This document shows, one piece after another, positions 22,125 to 30,523 of a stretch of 64,000 nt of DNA. The stretch's first letter is position 1. Every line of letters begins with the position of its first letter. The position numbers and the translations under genes are program-made. Where the stretch lies: contig CAKOOK010000005.1 of the NCBI GenBank assembly GCA_934098515.1, forward strand, positions 18,931 through 82,930, written 5' to 3'. The notes beneath the pieces were generated by a model. The model ran no database searches, had not been told where the DNA came from, and saw nothing but the letters and a program-made list of their open reading frames with translations. Source of the DNA: an uncultured Bacilli bacterium (GTDB lineage Bacteria; Bacillota_I; Bacilli_A; RF39; UBA660).

Positions 22125-25041
22125 TGCACATGGGTTTAAGTCTTTTGCAGATAAGATAACGATTGATATTAAAGATGGAATAACTGGGATTGTTGGACCT
22201 AATGGTTCAGGTAAAAGTAATATTGTTGATGCGGTTAAATGGGTGCTTGGAGAGCAGTCTTTAAAGGATATTCGTGGTGGTAATACATCTTCTGATGTTA
22301 TTTTTGCAGGTTCTAAATCTAGAAGCCCATTAACAAGAGCTTGGGTATCACTTACCTTTAATAATGAAGATCATTACTTAAATAGTGATTTAAAAGAAAT
22401 AGAGATTAAGAGAGTTGTATATAGAACTGGTGAAAATGAATATTATATAAATAATGAATTAGTTAGACTTAAAGATATAACAAATCTTTTTATTGATTCA
22501 GGTACTAGTGCTTTTTCTTTATCGATAATTTCTCAAGGTAAGATTGGGGAGATTATTAATAGTAAGCCAGAAGATAAAAGAAGTATTATTGAAGAGGCAG
22601 CTGGTGTTTTAAAGTATAAGAAGCGTAAAGAGGAGTCTTTAAGAAAACTTGCTAAGACTAATGATAATTTAGAAAAAATTAATTTAATTATAAGTGAGCT
22701 TGAAGTGAATCTTGCACCTTTAAAAGAGCAGGCTGAAACAGCCCAGAAATATGTTTCTTTAAAGAAAGAGTTAGAACAAACTGAGATAGGACTTCTTGTT
22801 AAAGATATTCGTGAAGTAAATGAGAATTATACTAAGAATAAAAGTCAAAAGGAATTTTTAGATCGTGAGATTATAAAGAAGCAAGGAGAAGAGACTAAGG
22901 AAAGCACGAGAATTACTATTTTAAAGAATGATATTTTAAAAATAGATGAAGAAATTAGTAAGATTAGTGATAGTTTATATCAAATAACAAATAAGTTATC
23001 TTCTTTATCAAGTGAGAAACAAATTATGCTTGAAAGGAAGAAACTTAATGCGGATGATAATAAGTTAGAGGCAAATATTCTTTCATTAAAAGAAAGTGAG
23101 TTAAAACTTAAAAATACGATAGAGTTATTAGAAGAAGAAAGAAAGAATAAAGAAGAAGAATTAAATAAGAAGTTAAGTGGGAATGCTGAGCTTGTTAATG
23201 AACTTAAGAAAGCTAATTTAGATAAGCAAGTTATGGTTAGTGATTTAACTAGATTAAATAGGGAAGAAGCAAGTCTTAAAAATAAGATTGATATTTTAAA
23301 AGAGAATATTGAAAATGATAATAAGCTTCCTTATGCAGTTAGAATGGTTATGAATAATCATAGACTGATGGGAATTAAGAATGTTTTAGGTAAGTTAATT
23401 GAGACGGATGAAAGATATAGTACAGCGATTGATGTTTCTCTTGGTTCGTTATCAAATATTATTGTTACGGAAAATGAGATGAATGTTAAGGATGCGGTTA
23501 GTTATTTAAAACAGACTGGAGCAGGTAGAGCAACTTTTTATCCACTTAATATTATTAAACCTAGAAGACTTGATGATATTACACTTAGCAAGATAGAAAA
23601 TGATACTTCTTTTGTAGGAACTGCGGCTAGTTTAGTTAAATATGATCCGGTATATAAAAATGTTGCATTAAATGTTTTAGGTAATGTTATTATTGCCGAT
23701 AACTTAGTAAATGCTAATAGATTAAGTAAAATGATTAATCATATGTATAAGATTGTTACTCTTGAGGGTGACATTGTTGCAGCTGGTGGTAGTATTACTG
23801 GTGGCTCACTTAATAATAAAAGTGGTTTTATTAATCAAAAGTTTGAACTTGAAAAGAGTTTGAAGATGCTTAATGAACTATCTAATAATATTAAAACTAA
23901 AGAAGATGATATAAATCAAAAGGATAATGAGATAAGTATCTTGGAAGAAAGAGTGTTTGCATCTAATAATGCGGTTAATATTTTAAGAAATGAACTTGCT
24001 TTAAAATTAAATGAAGCAAATACCTTAAGAGATAATCTTGTAAGAGTTACCAATGAGATTAATGGTAATCAAGGACTTCTTAATGGAAGTATTGAAAAAG
24101 AAGTTGAAAAGATACTTAATGAGTATTATGAAGTGTCTGCTCAAAAAGAAAAATTAGAGATAAGTTTAGCTAATTTAAAGGTTAATAAGAATGATTTATC
24201 TAGTGAATTATCTGAGTTAGAGTTATCTAATAAGAAACAAAATTCGGAGTATAATAAACTTGCTAATGAACTTAATGAAGTAAATATTCAGATTGGTAAG
24301 TGTGAGATAAAACTTGATAATTATTTATTAAGACTAAATGAAGAATATGGGCTTACTTATGAAAGAGCAAAAAGTGAGTATTCTGAACCAGAAGAAGCAG
24401 ATAGTGCTAGAACTAAAGTTAATAGTATTAAACGTGATATTAGGGTTCTTGGTGAAGTTAATACAGGGGCGATAAGTGAGTATGAGAGAATTAATGAAAG
24501 ATATACTTTCTTAAGTAATCAAAAAGAAGAAATAAGTGCTTCAGTTAATGATCTACTTAAAGTAATTGATGAACTTGATAGTGAGATGGTTACAAGATTA
24601 ACTGATACTTTTGATAAATTAAATAAAGAGTTCCAAAAGACATTTACTCGTTTATTTAGAGGAGGAGAAGGAAGTTTAATTTTAACTAATCCTGATGATA
24701 TTCTAAATTCTGGTTTAGAGATTAAAGCACTTCCTCCAGGAAAGGATATTAAAAATACGAAGTTACTGTCTGGTGGAGAGTCTACTTTAACAGCAATTGC
24801 CTTATTATTTGCCATGCTTAATATAAGAACAGTACCATTTTGTATTTTAGATGAGGTAGAGGCAGCCCTTGATGAAGCAAATGTAGATATGTTTGGTAAG
24901 TATTTAGAAGAACTTAATACAAATACACAGTTTATAATTATTACTCATAAAAAGAGAACAATGGAATATGCAGATAACTTGTATGGTATAACAATGCAAG
25001 AGTCTGGTGTATCAAAACTTGTCAGTGTTAAACTTGATTAG
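22105..25041 (+). CDS. smc: Chromosome segregation protein SMC
   Basis: The ATPase (978 residues, against about 1190 in Bacillus) has Walker A GPNGSGKSN near residue 32 and a coiled coil. The hinge is in the middle (AVRMVMNNHRLMGIKNVLGK, GRATFYPLN). A second coiled coil and the signature LLSGGESTLTAIALLFAML with Walker B FCILDEVEAALDEAN (about 910) follow. The coiled-coil arms are shorter than in typical SMC. The ftsY gene that usually follows is not present. Confidence 0.95.
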   Translation: MKLIRISAHGFKSFADKITIDIKDGITGIVGPNGSGKSNIVDAVKWVLGEQSLKDIRGGNTSSDVIFAGSKSRSPLTRAWVSLTFNNEDHYLNSDLKEIEIKRVVYRTGENEYYINNELVRLKDITNLFIDSGTSAFSLSIISQGKIGEIINSKPEDKRSIIEEAAGVLKYKKRKEESLRKLAKTNDNLEKINLIISELEVNLAPLKEQAETAQKYVSLKKELEQTEIGLLVKDIREVNENYTKNKSQKEFLDREIIKKQGEETKESTRITILKNDILKIDEEISKISDSLYQITNKLSSLSSEKQIMLERKKLNADDNKLEANILSLKESELKLKNTIELLEEERKNKEEELNKKLSGNAELVNELKKANLDKQVMVSDLTRLNREEASLKNKIDILKENIENDNKLPYAVRMVMNNHRLMGIKNVLGKLIETDERYSTAIDVSLGSLSNIIVTENEMNVKDAVSYLKQTGAGRATFYPLNIIKPRRLDDITLSKIENDTSFVGTAASLVKYDPVYKNVALNVLGNVIIADNLVNANRLSKMINHMYKIVTLEGDIVAAGGSITGGSLNNKSGFINQKFELEKSLKMLNELSNNIKTKEDDINQKDNEISILEERVFASNNAVNILRNELALKLNEANTLRDNLVRVTNEINGNQGLLNGSIEKEVEKILNEYYEVSAQKEKLEISLANLKVNKNDLSSELSELELSNKKQNSEYNKLANELNEVNIQIGKCEIKLDNYLLRLNEEYGLTYERAKSEYSEPEEADSARTKVNSIKRDIRVLGEVNTGAISEYERINERYTFLSNQKEEISASVNDLLKVIDELDSEMVTRLTDTFDKLNKEFQKTFTRLFRGGEGSLILTNPDDILNSGLEIKALPPGKDIKNTKLLSGGESTLTAIALLFAMLNIRTVPFCILDEVEAALDEANVDMFGKYLEELNTNTQFIIITHKKRTMEYADNLYGITMQESGVSKLVSVKLD

Positions 25042-25079
25042 TTTAGCACTTTTTTATATAATAGATTTGGTGATAATAT

Positions 25080-26384
25080 ATGAGATTAACTAGTGCAAAG
25101 TGTCCTAATTGTGGGGCAGATATTAAAGTAAATAAGGCAGAAGAAAAAACAGTATGTGAGTACTGCAAGAGCGAGATCTTAGTAGAAGATGCGATTGCTA
25201 AGTTAAAGGTGGTAGTTGAAGGTGAAGTTGAACTTAAAGGAGTTCCTAAACTTGAAAGTTATCTTAAATTAGGTGATAGAGCGTATAAAGATGGTGAGTT
25301 TGATGAAGCGTACATTAATTATAGTAAGGCTTTAGAACTTGATCCAGATAATGCAACTGCTATTTTAAGGCAAGGGTTATCTAAAGTTTTAAAGGAAAAA
25401 GAGCCTTTAAAGATGACGTTTTCTTCTGGATTAAGTGCTTATCAAAATGCGATAAAAATTGATGAATCACTTATGGAAAGTGGAGCAACTGATTTAGCAG
25501 TAGTTTTAGCAAAAGAAGAAGAAGTGCTAACTGAGTTTTATAGAACACATTTTTTAACTAAGAATGAACTTGATAAATATATGAAGGAACTTCTTAGTTT
25601 ACTGGAGGGAAATATTACAATTATTGCAAACTCAGAAATTAATAAGAAGGCTTGTACAGAAAATGCATTATTTTTAGTTAGATATATTTCTGAGAAGAAA
25701 GAGTATGGCACTAGTGAAAGAAGATATACTTATAAGTTATCTAAAGAAGAATTAAAATATTTGGAAGATACTAAAAAGGTATTAAAAGAAGGACTTAAAG
25801 CACAAAGTAATGCTGAATTTAAAGAGACATTAGATAAAGCTAAAAAGGAGCCTAGAAAGCCTCAGACTAAGAAGGATAAAATAATAAATGGAATACTTCT
25901 TTTAATTACAATTATTATGATTATTTATACTCTTTCTTATGGTAAATCAACAATTTGGTTTTGGATGTATGTAATTGAGTTTTTAATTTTAATAGTAACT
26001 TTATCTTCAAAGGATGTTATGCCAGCAACTAATAGAGTTAAAAATATTTTATTAGTGCTTGCTGTAATTGGAACATTTGGTAATTCTTATCCAGAGTTTG
26101 CGATATCTTCTTATAAGTCTGTGGATGAGGACTTAATTATTAAGTTTAATAAAAAGGAAGTAATGGTTAATGGAAAAAAGACAACTTATAATTATAAAGA
26201 TAGTGATGGAGTATATTATATTGAGATAGATGATACTAAATTAAAATATGATTATCATAAGGGAAAGTATTTATTGTGTGTTACTAAAGATGGTAAATGT
26301 ATTTCTTATTTAGTACCAACTGATGAAAAAGGAGATAACTATATTCAAAATATAGATGATGAAAATAAGTATTTTAACAAATAA
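25080..26384 (+). CDS. Zinc-ribbon, TPR and membrane protein of unknown role
   Basis: The protein (434 residues) begins with a zinc ribbon (CPNCGADIKVN...CEYCKSEIL, residues 9-40). A TPR-like segment follows (YLKLGDRAYKDGEFDEAYIN, ALELDPDNATAILRQG), then a helical region and two or three membrane segments (about 275-345). It ends in a soluble Tyr-rich domain. The zinc ribbon plus TPR plus membrane layout is common in Bacillota but has no assigned function. It is a likely separate unit with GGTGAT ribosome site. Confidence 0.6.
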   Translation: MRLTSAKCPNCGADIKVNKAEEKTVCEYCKSEILVEDAIAKLKVVVEGEVELKGVPKLESYLKLGDRAYKDGEFDEAYINYSKALELDPDNATAILRQGLSKVLKEKEPLKMTFSSGLSAYQNAIKIDESLMESGATDLAVVLAKEEEVLTEFYRTHFLTKNELDKYMKELLSLLEGNITIIANSEINKKACTENALFLVRYISEKKEYGTSERRYTYKLSKEELKYLEDTKKVLKEGLKAQSNAEFKETLDKAKKEPRKPQTKKDKIINGILLLITIIMIIYTLSYGKSTIWFWMYVIEFLILIVTLSSKDVMPATNRVKNILLVLAVIGTFGNSYPEFAISSYKSVDEDLIIKFNKKEVMVNGKKTTYNYKDSDGVYYIEIDDTKLKYDYHKGKYLLCVTKDGKCISYLVPTDEKGDNYIQNIDDENKYFNK

Positions 26385-26433
26385 TGTGACATATTTTTTA
26401 CTGGTAAGTATCTATAATTAAACTGGTGATAAT

Positions 26434-27339
26434 ATGAAAAGATTTGTGGCAAGAAAAAGTAGAAGAATAACAGTTAAGTTTTTAGTTCTTCTCTTTTTAT
26501 TTATATTTATGACTTTAACAATTGTTAGGTATATGTTCACAAGTTCGTTTGAGGTCGATAGTGTTAAAGCTAATTATATATTATCATCGACTGTAAGAAT
26601 GCCTAAAAATAAGTTATCAATATTTGATTTTGGAACTATTGATGCTTTTTTGAAGGATAATTTTAAAAATCTTAATAAAGTAATTATAAAAAGAGAAGCA
26701 AAACTTAGTGAGAATATTAAGAATGCTTCTGCTTTAGGTGAACCTTTAATATATATTTATAATACACACCAAACTGAGGAATATGCTCCTGGGTCTTTAA
26801 AAAATTATAATATTACACCGACAGTTTATATGGCAGCAAATATATTAAAAGAAAATTTAAGGGAGAATGGGATAAATGCAATTGTGGAAGATAGTAGTTT
26901 GCAGAAAGGATTAAGCGAGAGGGGGCTTAATTATAATAGTGCTTATACTTTAAGTTATGAGTGGCTTACAAGTGCTAAAGAGAGGTATCCTAGTGTTAAG
27001 TATTTTATTGATTTGCATAGAGATAGTGTATCAGCAAGTACAACTATAAATAATTATTCTTACGCTAAAATGATGTTTGTTATTGGAATGAATCATGATA
27101 ATTATAAGAAGAATGAAGAGTTGATGCTTAAATTAAATGAATTTTTAAATAGGGGTTATGAAGGATTAATGAGAGAGCCTTTTTATGGTAAAAATAGTAG
27201 GTATAATCAGCATTTTAATGAGAACGTGATGTTAATTGAAATTGGTGGGCCAGAAAGTACATTTAGTGAGGTATCTTTAAGTGTTAAGGCTTTTGCTGAA
27301 AGCTTAAGTAATTTATTAGGGGAAGACTATGGAAGATAA
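26434..27339 (+). CDS. spoIIP: Stage II sporulation protein P (amidase/endopeptidase)
   Basis: The protein (301 residues) has an N-terminal membrane anchor (18-35) and the SpoIIP catalytic core: PLIYIYNTHQTEEYAPGS, then YFIDLHRDSVS and a late VMLIEIGGPESTFSE. In Bacillus it cleaves peptidoglycan during forespore engulfment with SpoIID and SpoIIM. The ribosome site is the GGTGAT type. The next gene overlaps by 11 bp and sits in the yqxA position. Confidence 0.93.
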   Translation: MKRFVARKSRRITVKFLVLLFLFIFMTLTIVRYMFTSSFEVDSVKANYILSSTVRMPKNKLSIFDFGTIDAFLKDNFKNLNKVIIKREAKLSENIKNASALGEPLIYIYNTHQTEEYAPGSLKNYNITPTVYMAANILKENLRENGINAIVEDSSLQKGLSERGLNYNSAYTLSYEWLTSAKERYPSVKYFIDLHRDSVSASTTINNYSYAKMMFVIGMNHDNYKKNEELMLKLNEFLNRGYEGLMREPFYGKNSRYNQHFNENVMLIEIGGPESTFSEVSLSVKAFAESLSNLLGEDYGR

Positions 27340-27664
27340 GAAACCAAAGATGCCTAAAGCGTTAAGGTTTATTTTCTATACGCTAGTTTTTTCTTTTATT
27401 TGTCTTTATTTTGCTGGTAAGACTGGTTATTATACTAAGGTAATAAGCCGAAATACATATTTAACAAATGAAGCAATAATTGCTTTTGAAAAAGACGTTA
27501 GCGAAGGAAAGCGAGTGGATATAAAAGATTATATTAAAACACCTAAGAAGGATTATCGTAATTTTTGCTCAGAGGTTGGTTTTCGAATAAGTGATGGAAT
27601 AGATAAACTTCTTAATGATGGAGTGGTTTGGATACTTAAAATTTTAAAATCTTTATTTAGTTAG
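27329..27664 (+). CDS. Small membrane protein in the yqxA position
   Basis: The 111-residue product has one membrane segment (14-32) and a soluble end with no known motif. Bacillus has yqxA, of similar length, just after spoIIP, so it may be a counterpart. The sequence alone does not establish this. It overlaps spoIIP and probably shares its transcript. Confidence 0.5.
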   Translation: MEDKKPKMPKALRFIFYTLVFSFICLYFAGKTGYYTKVISRNTYLTNEAIIAFEKDVSEGKRVDIKDYIKTPKKDYRNFCSEVGFRISDGIDKLLNDGVVWILKILKSLFS

Positions 27665-27697
27665 TAAAATATGATAAACTCATTTTAGAGGTGCATT

Positions 27698-28696
27698 ATG
27701 AGAAAAATAAAATATATGCTTACATGTGTTAAAAGGTTAAATATAAAGAATATGTTTAATATTATAAATAAGCTTAGTAAGAAAACTTATAAGAGTAAGA
27801 TTATTTTAACTATTGATATAGTTTACTCTGCTTTAAGATATGGTGCTGGTTACTATGATTATCAGGAATTTGAATTTTACAATTTAACTAGTAAGGAGAG
27901 AAAGACATATTTAACAAGGGTTAAAAATAATAATATAATTAAGACTTATAATAAAAAAGAAGATTTTTATAAATTGGATGATAAGGGAGTCTTTAATGAA
28001 ATATTTAAAGATTATATAAAAAGAGATTTCTTAATAATTAGTAAGGATAATTTTGATGATTTTGTGAAGTTTACGGATAGACATAAAAAAATTATTGCAA
28101 AGATTATTAATGGAGAGGGTGGAAAAGGCATTAGTCTAATTACGGTAAATAAGAATGATAAAGAAAAAGTCTTTAAAGAGCTTCTTAAAAATAATCAAAC
28201 TTTAATTGAAGAAGTTATTATTCAAAATAAAGAAATTTCTAAACTCTATAGTGGCAGTGTTAATACGCTTAGATTATTTACTTTCTATGATGGTGAAAAT
28301 GCTTATGTGCTTAATTCTGTTTTTAAGATTGGCAATGGGGGAGTAACAGATAATTTTTCATCAGGATCTATGTATACTTTTACGGATGATGATGGAGTGG
28401 TAATTGTTCCAGCAATTGATCAAGACGATAATATATATGAAATTCATCCGATTACTAAAGAAAAAATAGTTGGATTTAAAGTTCCTCTTTATGATGAGGC
28501 TTGTAAGTTAGTAATTGAGGCTGCTAAGTTGATGCCAACTATAAAGTATATTGGATGGGATGTTGCGATTACTGATAAGTCGCCAGTTATAATTGAAGGT
28601 AATTCTTATCCAGGAGTATTCCAAATTAAACCTAGTTTAACTAACAATCACACTGGATTAATTCCAAAATATCAAAAATATATGAATATTAAATAA
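27698..28696 (+). CDS. ATP-grasp protein (sugar-transfer-associated type)
   Basis: The protein (332 residues) has the ATP-grasp signatures GEGGKGISLITV (phosphate-binding loop near 145), TLIEEVIIQNKEISKLYSGS, SVNTLRLFT and the metal-binding end IGWDVAITDKSPVIIEGNSYPG. This form is seen in sugar-transfer or spore-coat-associated ATP-grasp proteins that ligate small carboxylates. The substrate is unknown. It is next to spoIIP, which would suit a spore or envelope role, but that is only an inference. Confidence 0.8.
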   Translation: MRKIKYMLTCVKRLNIKNMFNIINKLSKKTYKSKIILTIDIVYSALRYGAGYYDYQEFEFYNLTSKERKTYLTRVKNNNIIKTYNKKEDFYKLDDKGVFNEIFKDYIKRDFLIISKDNFDDFVKFTDRHKKIIAKIINGEGGKGISLITVNKNDKEKVFKELLKNNQTLIEEVIIQNKEISKLYSGSVNTLRLFTFYDGENAYVLNSVFKIGNGGVTDNFSSGSMYTFTDDDGVVIVPAIDQDDNIYEIHPITKEKIVGFKVPLYDEACKLVIEAAKLMPTIKYIGWDVAITDKSPVIIEGNSYPGVFQIKPSLTNNHTGLIPKYQKYMNIK

Positions 28697-28702
28697 AAAG
28701 TC

Positions 28703-28731
28703 TTGAAACTGAACAAGAAATGTATTATAAT
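28703..28731 (+). promoter_or_regulatory. Promoter of tRNA-Arg
   Basis: TTGAAA and TATAAT with 17-bp spacing, 20 bp before the tRNA. Confidence 0.75.
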
Positions 28732-28750
28732 TTAGTTGTTCAGCAAGAAT

Positions 28751-28827
28751 GTCTTCGTAGCTCAGCTGGATAGAGCATACGCCTTCTAAGCGTACGGTCG
28801 CGCGTTCGAATCGCGCCGAGGACACCA
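28751..28827 (+). tRNA. tRNA-Arg (anticodon TCT)
   Basis: Acceptor GTCTTCG/CGAGGAC, anticodon loop CTTCTAA, T-loop TTCGAAT and encoded CCA. A terminator follows. Confidence 0.95.
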
Positions 28828-28838
28828 TTTAAAAAAAT

Positions 28839-28866
28839 AAGAACTTGAAAATAGTTCTTTTTTTTG
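28839..28866 (+). terminator. Terminator of tRNA-Arg
   Basis: The stem AAGAACT/AGTTCTT with a seven-base loop ends in a long T run. It overlaps the promoter of the next RNA. Confidence 0.75.
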
Positions 28867-28873
28867 TTATAAT
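28845..28873 (+). promoter_or_regulatory. Promoter of the antitoxin-like RNA, copy 1
   Basis: TTGAAA and TATAAT are exactly 17 bp apart inside the tRNA terminator region. Copy 2 has a matching TATAAT at 29230-29235. Confidence 0.6.
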
Positions 28874-28879
28874 GTATTT

Positions 28880-28988
28880 GTCAAGGAAACTTGCATAAAA
28901 TAAAAAAGGGAAGACTTAACTTTTGCATGTTGAGTACTTACCTAAAATGTGGGTTGTACCCAATCTTAATGATTGGGTACTATTTTTT
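28880..28988 (+). ncRNA. Antitoxin-like RNA (RNA II), copy 1
   Basis: A predicted transcript of about 110 bases begins after the promoter and ends at a hairpin of GTACCCAATC (28956-28965) and GATTGGGTAC (28971-28980) followed by T. It converges with the toxin mRNA and shares this two-way terminator. The terminator arm GTACCCAA is repeated at 29107-29114 in the toxin leader, so the two RNAs can pair. A similar RNA is predicted from copy 2. Confidence 0.6.
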
Positions 28989-29069
28989 TATTAATGTAAT
29001 CATTAGAGAAACTATTAATAAAATGATAATTATAATTAGAAAAGTGATTAATAAATCTTTTTTCTTCAT
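28980..29069 (-). CDS. Predicted type I toxin peptide, copy 1
   Basis: A 29-residue frame on the minus strand starts MKKKDLLITFL and continues as an Ile/Leu-rich membrane helix ending LIKK. A strong ribosome site (gagaggagg, 8 bases ahead) precedes the ATG. A self-pairing leader (GCCTCTAATC against ATTAGAGAGG) would hide it. The size, membrane helix and convergent antisense RNA match the Fst/par style of type I toxins, though the sequence is not the Fst consensus. It could kill or stall growth by membrane damage if freed from the antisense RNA. Confidence 0.6.
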   Translation of the reverse strand: MKKKDLLITFLIIIIILLIVSLMITLIKK

Positions 29070-29136
29070 AATATCAAGCCTCCTCTCTAATATAGATTAG
29101 AGGCAAGTACCCAACAGTTAAATTTTCCCTAAGTAA

Positions 29137-29165
29137 ATTATAATATATTTAGGAATATAAAACAA
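29137..29165 (-). promoter_or_regulatory. Promoter of the toxin mRNA, copy 1
   Basis: On the minus strand TTGTTT and TATAAT are 17 bp apart, giving a leader of about 60 bases before the toxin start. Confidence 0.55.
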
Positions 29166-29241
29166 TAAAAATGACTTAATTTTAGAAGAATTTTATCTAA
29201 TATTTATTGCAGACAATTATTTGATTTGTTATAATATATTT

Positions 29242-29350
29242 GTCAAAGAAGTTTGACATAAGAAGGAAAAATTTGATTTTTGCGAGTTGAGTACTTGCCA
29301 AAATTTTTGGGTTGCACTCAATCTAGCAAATTGATTGAGTGCTTTTTATA
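29242..29350 (+). ncRNA. Antitoxin-like RNA (RNA II), copy 2
   Basis: This is the paralogue of the RNA at 28880-28988. It has TATAAT at 29230-29235, the shared GTTGAGTACTTGCC segment, and a terminator of GCACTCAATC (29314-29323) and GATTGAGTGC (29333-29342) followed by TTTTT. The matching leader sequence of its toxin is GCACTCAATC at 29479-29488, changed in step with the terminator. Confidence 0.55.
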
Positions 29351-29358
29351 TAATCTTA

Positions 29359-29441
29359 CTACTTTGCTATAGTAAAGACTAAGGCTATTAATAAAATGAT
29401 AATTATTATTAAAAAAGAAATTAATAAATTTTTTCCTTCAT
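29359..29441 (-). pseudogene. Frameshifted type I toxin gene, copy 2
   Basis: The frame starts ATG AAG GAA AAA at 29441 and stops after six residues. One extra A in the A run at codons 4-5 would restore a 28-residue membrane peptide ending at the TAG at 29359-29361. The ribosome site has also decayed (AAGAAG instead of GAGGAGG). So copy 2 is probably silent while its antisense RNA is intact. Confidence 0.6.
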
Positions 29442-29480
29442 AATATCAAGTACTTCTTTAATATATATAAGAGGCAAAGC

Positions 29481-29507
29481 ACTCAATCTTAATGGTTGAG
29501 TCTTTTT
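29481..29507 (+). terminator. Terminator-like hairpin in the copy 2 toxin leader
   Basis: ACTCAATC (29481-29488) pairs with GGTTGAGT (29494-29501), followed by TTTTTT. On the + strand it separates the toxin loci from the gene at 29602; on the minus strand it is the 5' leader of copy 2. Confidence 0.5.
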
Positions 29508-29542
29508 TATAATATAAGTGCGAACAAATATTTTAACTTAAT

Positions 29543-29571
29543 TTGACATATCCTTATGTTAGTGGTATTAT
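29543..29571 (+). promoter_or_regulatory. Promoter of the gene at 29602
   Basis: A perfect TTGACA and TATTAT with 17 bp spacing. Confidence 0.75.
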
Positions 29572-29601
29572 AAGTCCCACGAAAAAAGGGGAATGGTTAA
29601 A

Positions 29602-30492
29602 ATGAAATCAAAATTATTAAAATTATTATATGAATATTCTGCAAACGGAAAGTTAGTTGATGGAAAATATATTCAAGAACTTATTGAAATTGTAGTAGAT
29701 TCTAAAGACATTGTTGATTATGCTGGTGGACTTATTATAACAGACAAAGATAGTAGATTAAGAGATCCAAATTCTTTATTAGCAGTTTATTATCCAAATA
29801 GAAAATTAATTGCAGTATATTTAGATGCTATTGAGGAAATGTTAAAAAGTTATAACGCTTATCAAGAAATGTTTAGTAGTACTGAAGAATTATTTTATAA
29901 AAATCTTTTAGTAACACAGGTAGTATTACATGAGCTTGAACATGCTAATCAAAGAAAAATTATGGATAAAGAGGAATCTTTAGAAGGTGATATCTTAAGA
30001 GCATCTATTTTAGAGCAAGATCAAGATTTTATATTAAAACTTACTCGTGCTGGGTTAACTAGAAAACAAATAGAATTGATTTTGGAAACCCAAAAAACAA
30101 TGAAGAGTGAAGGCGGTTTAACATTACCTGATGAAAGACTTGCGGAAATAAAATCTCATGAAGAAGTTGCCAGTGTTTTAACAGAAATATCTAGTGAGGT
30201 TCCTAATCTTGTAGATTTTGAAAAAACAAGTATATTAGAAAGCAAGTTAAGAGGTTACACATACGATAAAGGAATGATTGTTTCACCAACTATTGACTAT
30301 TTAGTGTCGACTGGTAAAAGTTTAGCACTTCAAAAATTTGAGTGGTTTAATAAAGATTCTAGAGCATGCTTAAAAAATGTTCAGTCAATGTTTTCTTTAG
30401 ATGAAAGATTAACCTATGGTCTTCCAATAGATAGTTCTGAATTTATGGAATCTTCCAAAGCATTACTTTCGACTAAAAAATATTCAATATAA
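29602..30492 (+). CDS. HExxH-containing protein, possible metalloprotease
   Basis: The product (296 residues from the ATG at 29602) has VVLHELEHANQRKI near residues 111-124, a zinc-protease-like HELEH motif followed by helices. No secretion signal is seen, so it would act in the cytoplasm. The start at 29602 is preferred over 29593 because aaaaggggaa sits at the right distance. The family is not identified, and a chance HELEH in a helical protein is possible. Confidence 0.5.
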   Translation: MKSKLLKLLYEYSANGKLVDGKYIQELIEIVVDSKDIVDYAGGLIITDKDSRLRDPNSLLAVYYPNRKLIAVYLDAIEEMLKSYNAYQEMFSSTEELFYKNLLVTQVVLHELEHANQRKIMDKEESLEGDILRASILEQDQDFILKLTRAGLTRKQIELILETQKTMKSEGGLTLPDERLAEIKSHEEVASVLTEISSEVPNLVDFEKTSILESKLRGYTYDKGMIVSPTIDYLVSTGKSLALQKFEWFNKDSRACLKNVQSMFSLDERLTYGLPIDSSEFMESSKALLSTKKYSI

Positions 30493-30523
30493 AAAGTTTT
30501 TGTTAATGGCAAAAACTTTTTTG

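Noticed and set aside
28891..29100. 69-residue + strand reading frame in the tRNA-Arg to 29602 interval
   Set aside because: It runs antisense through the toxin frame and the terminator hairpin, has no ribosome site, and matches the predicted antitoxin RNA region.
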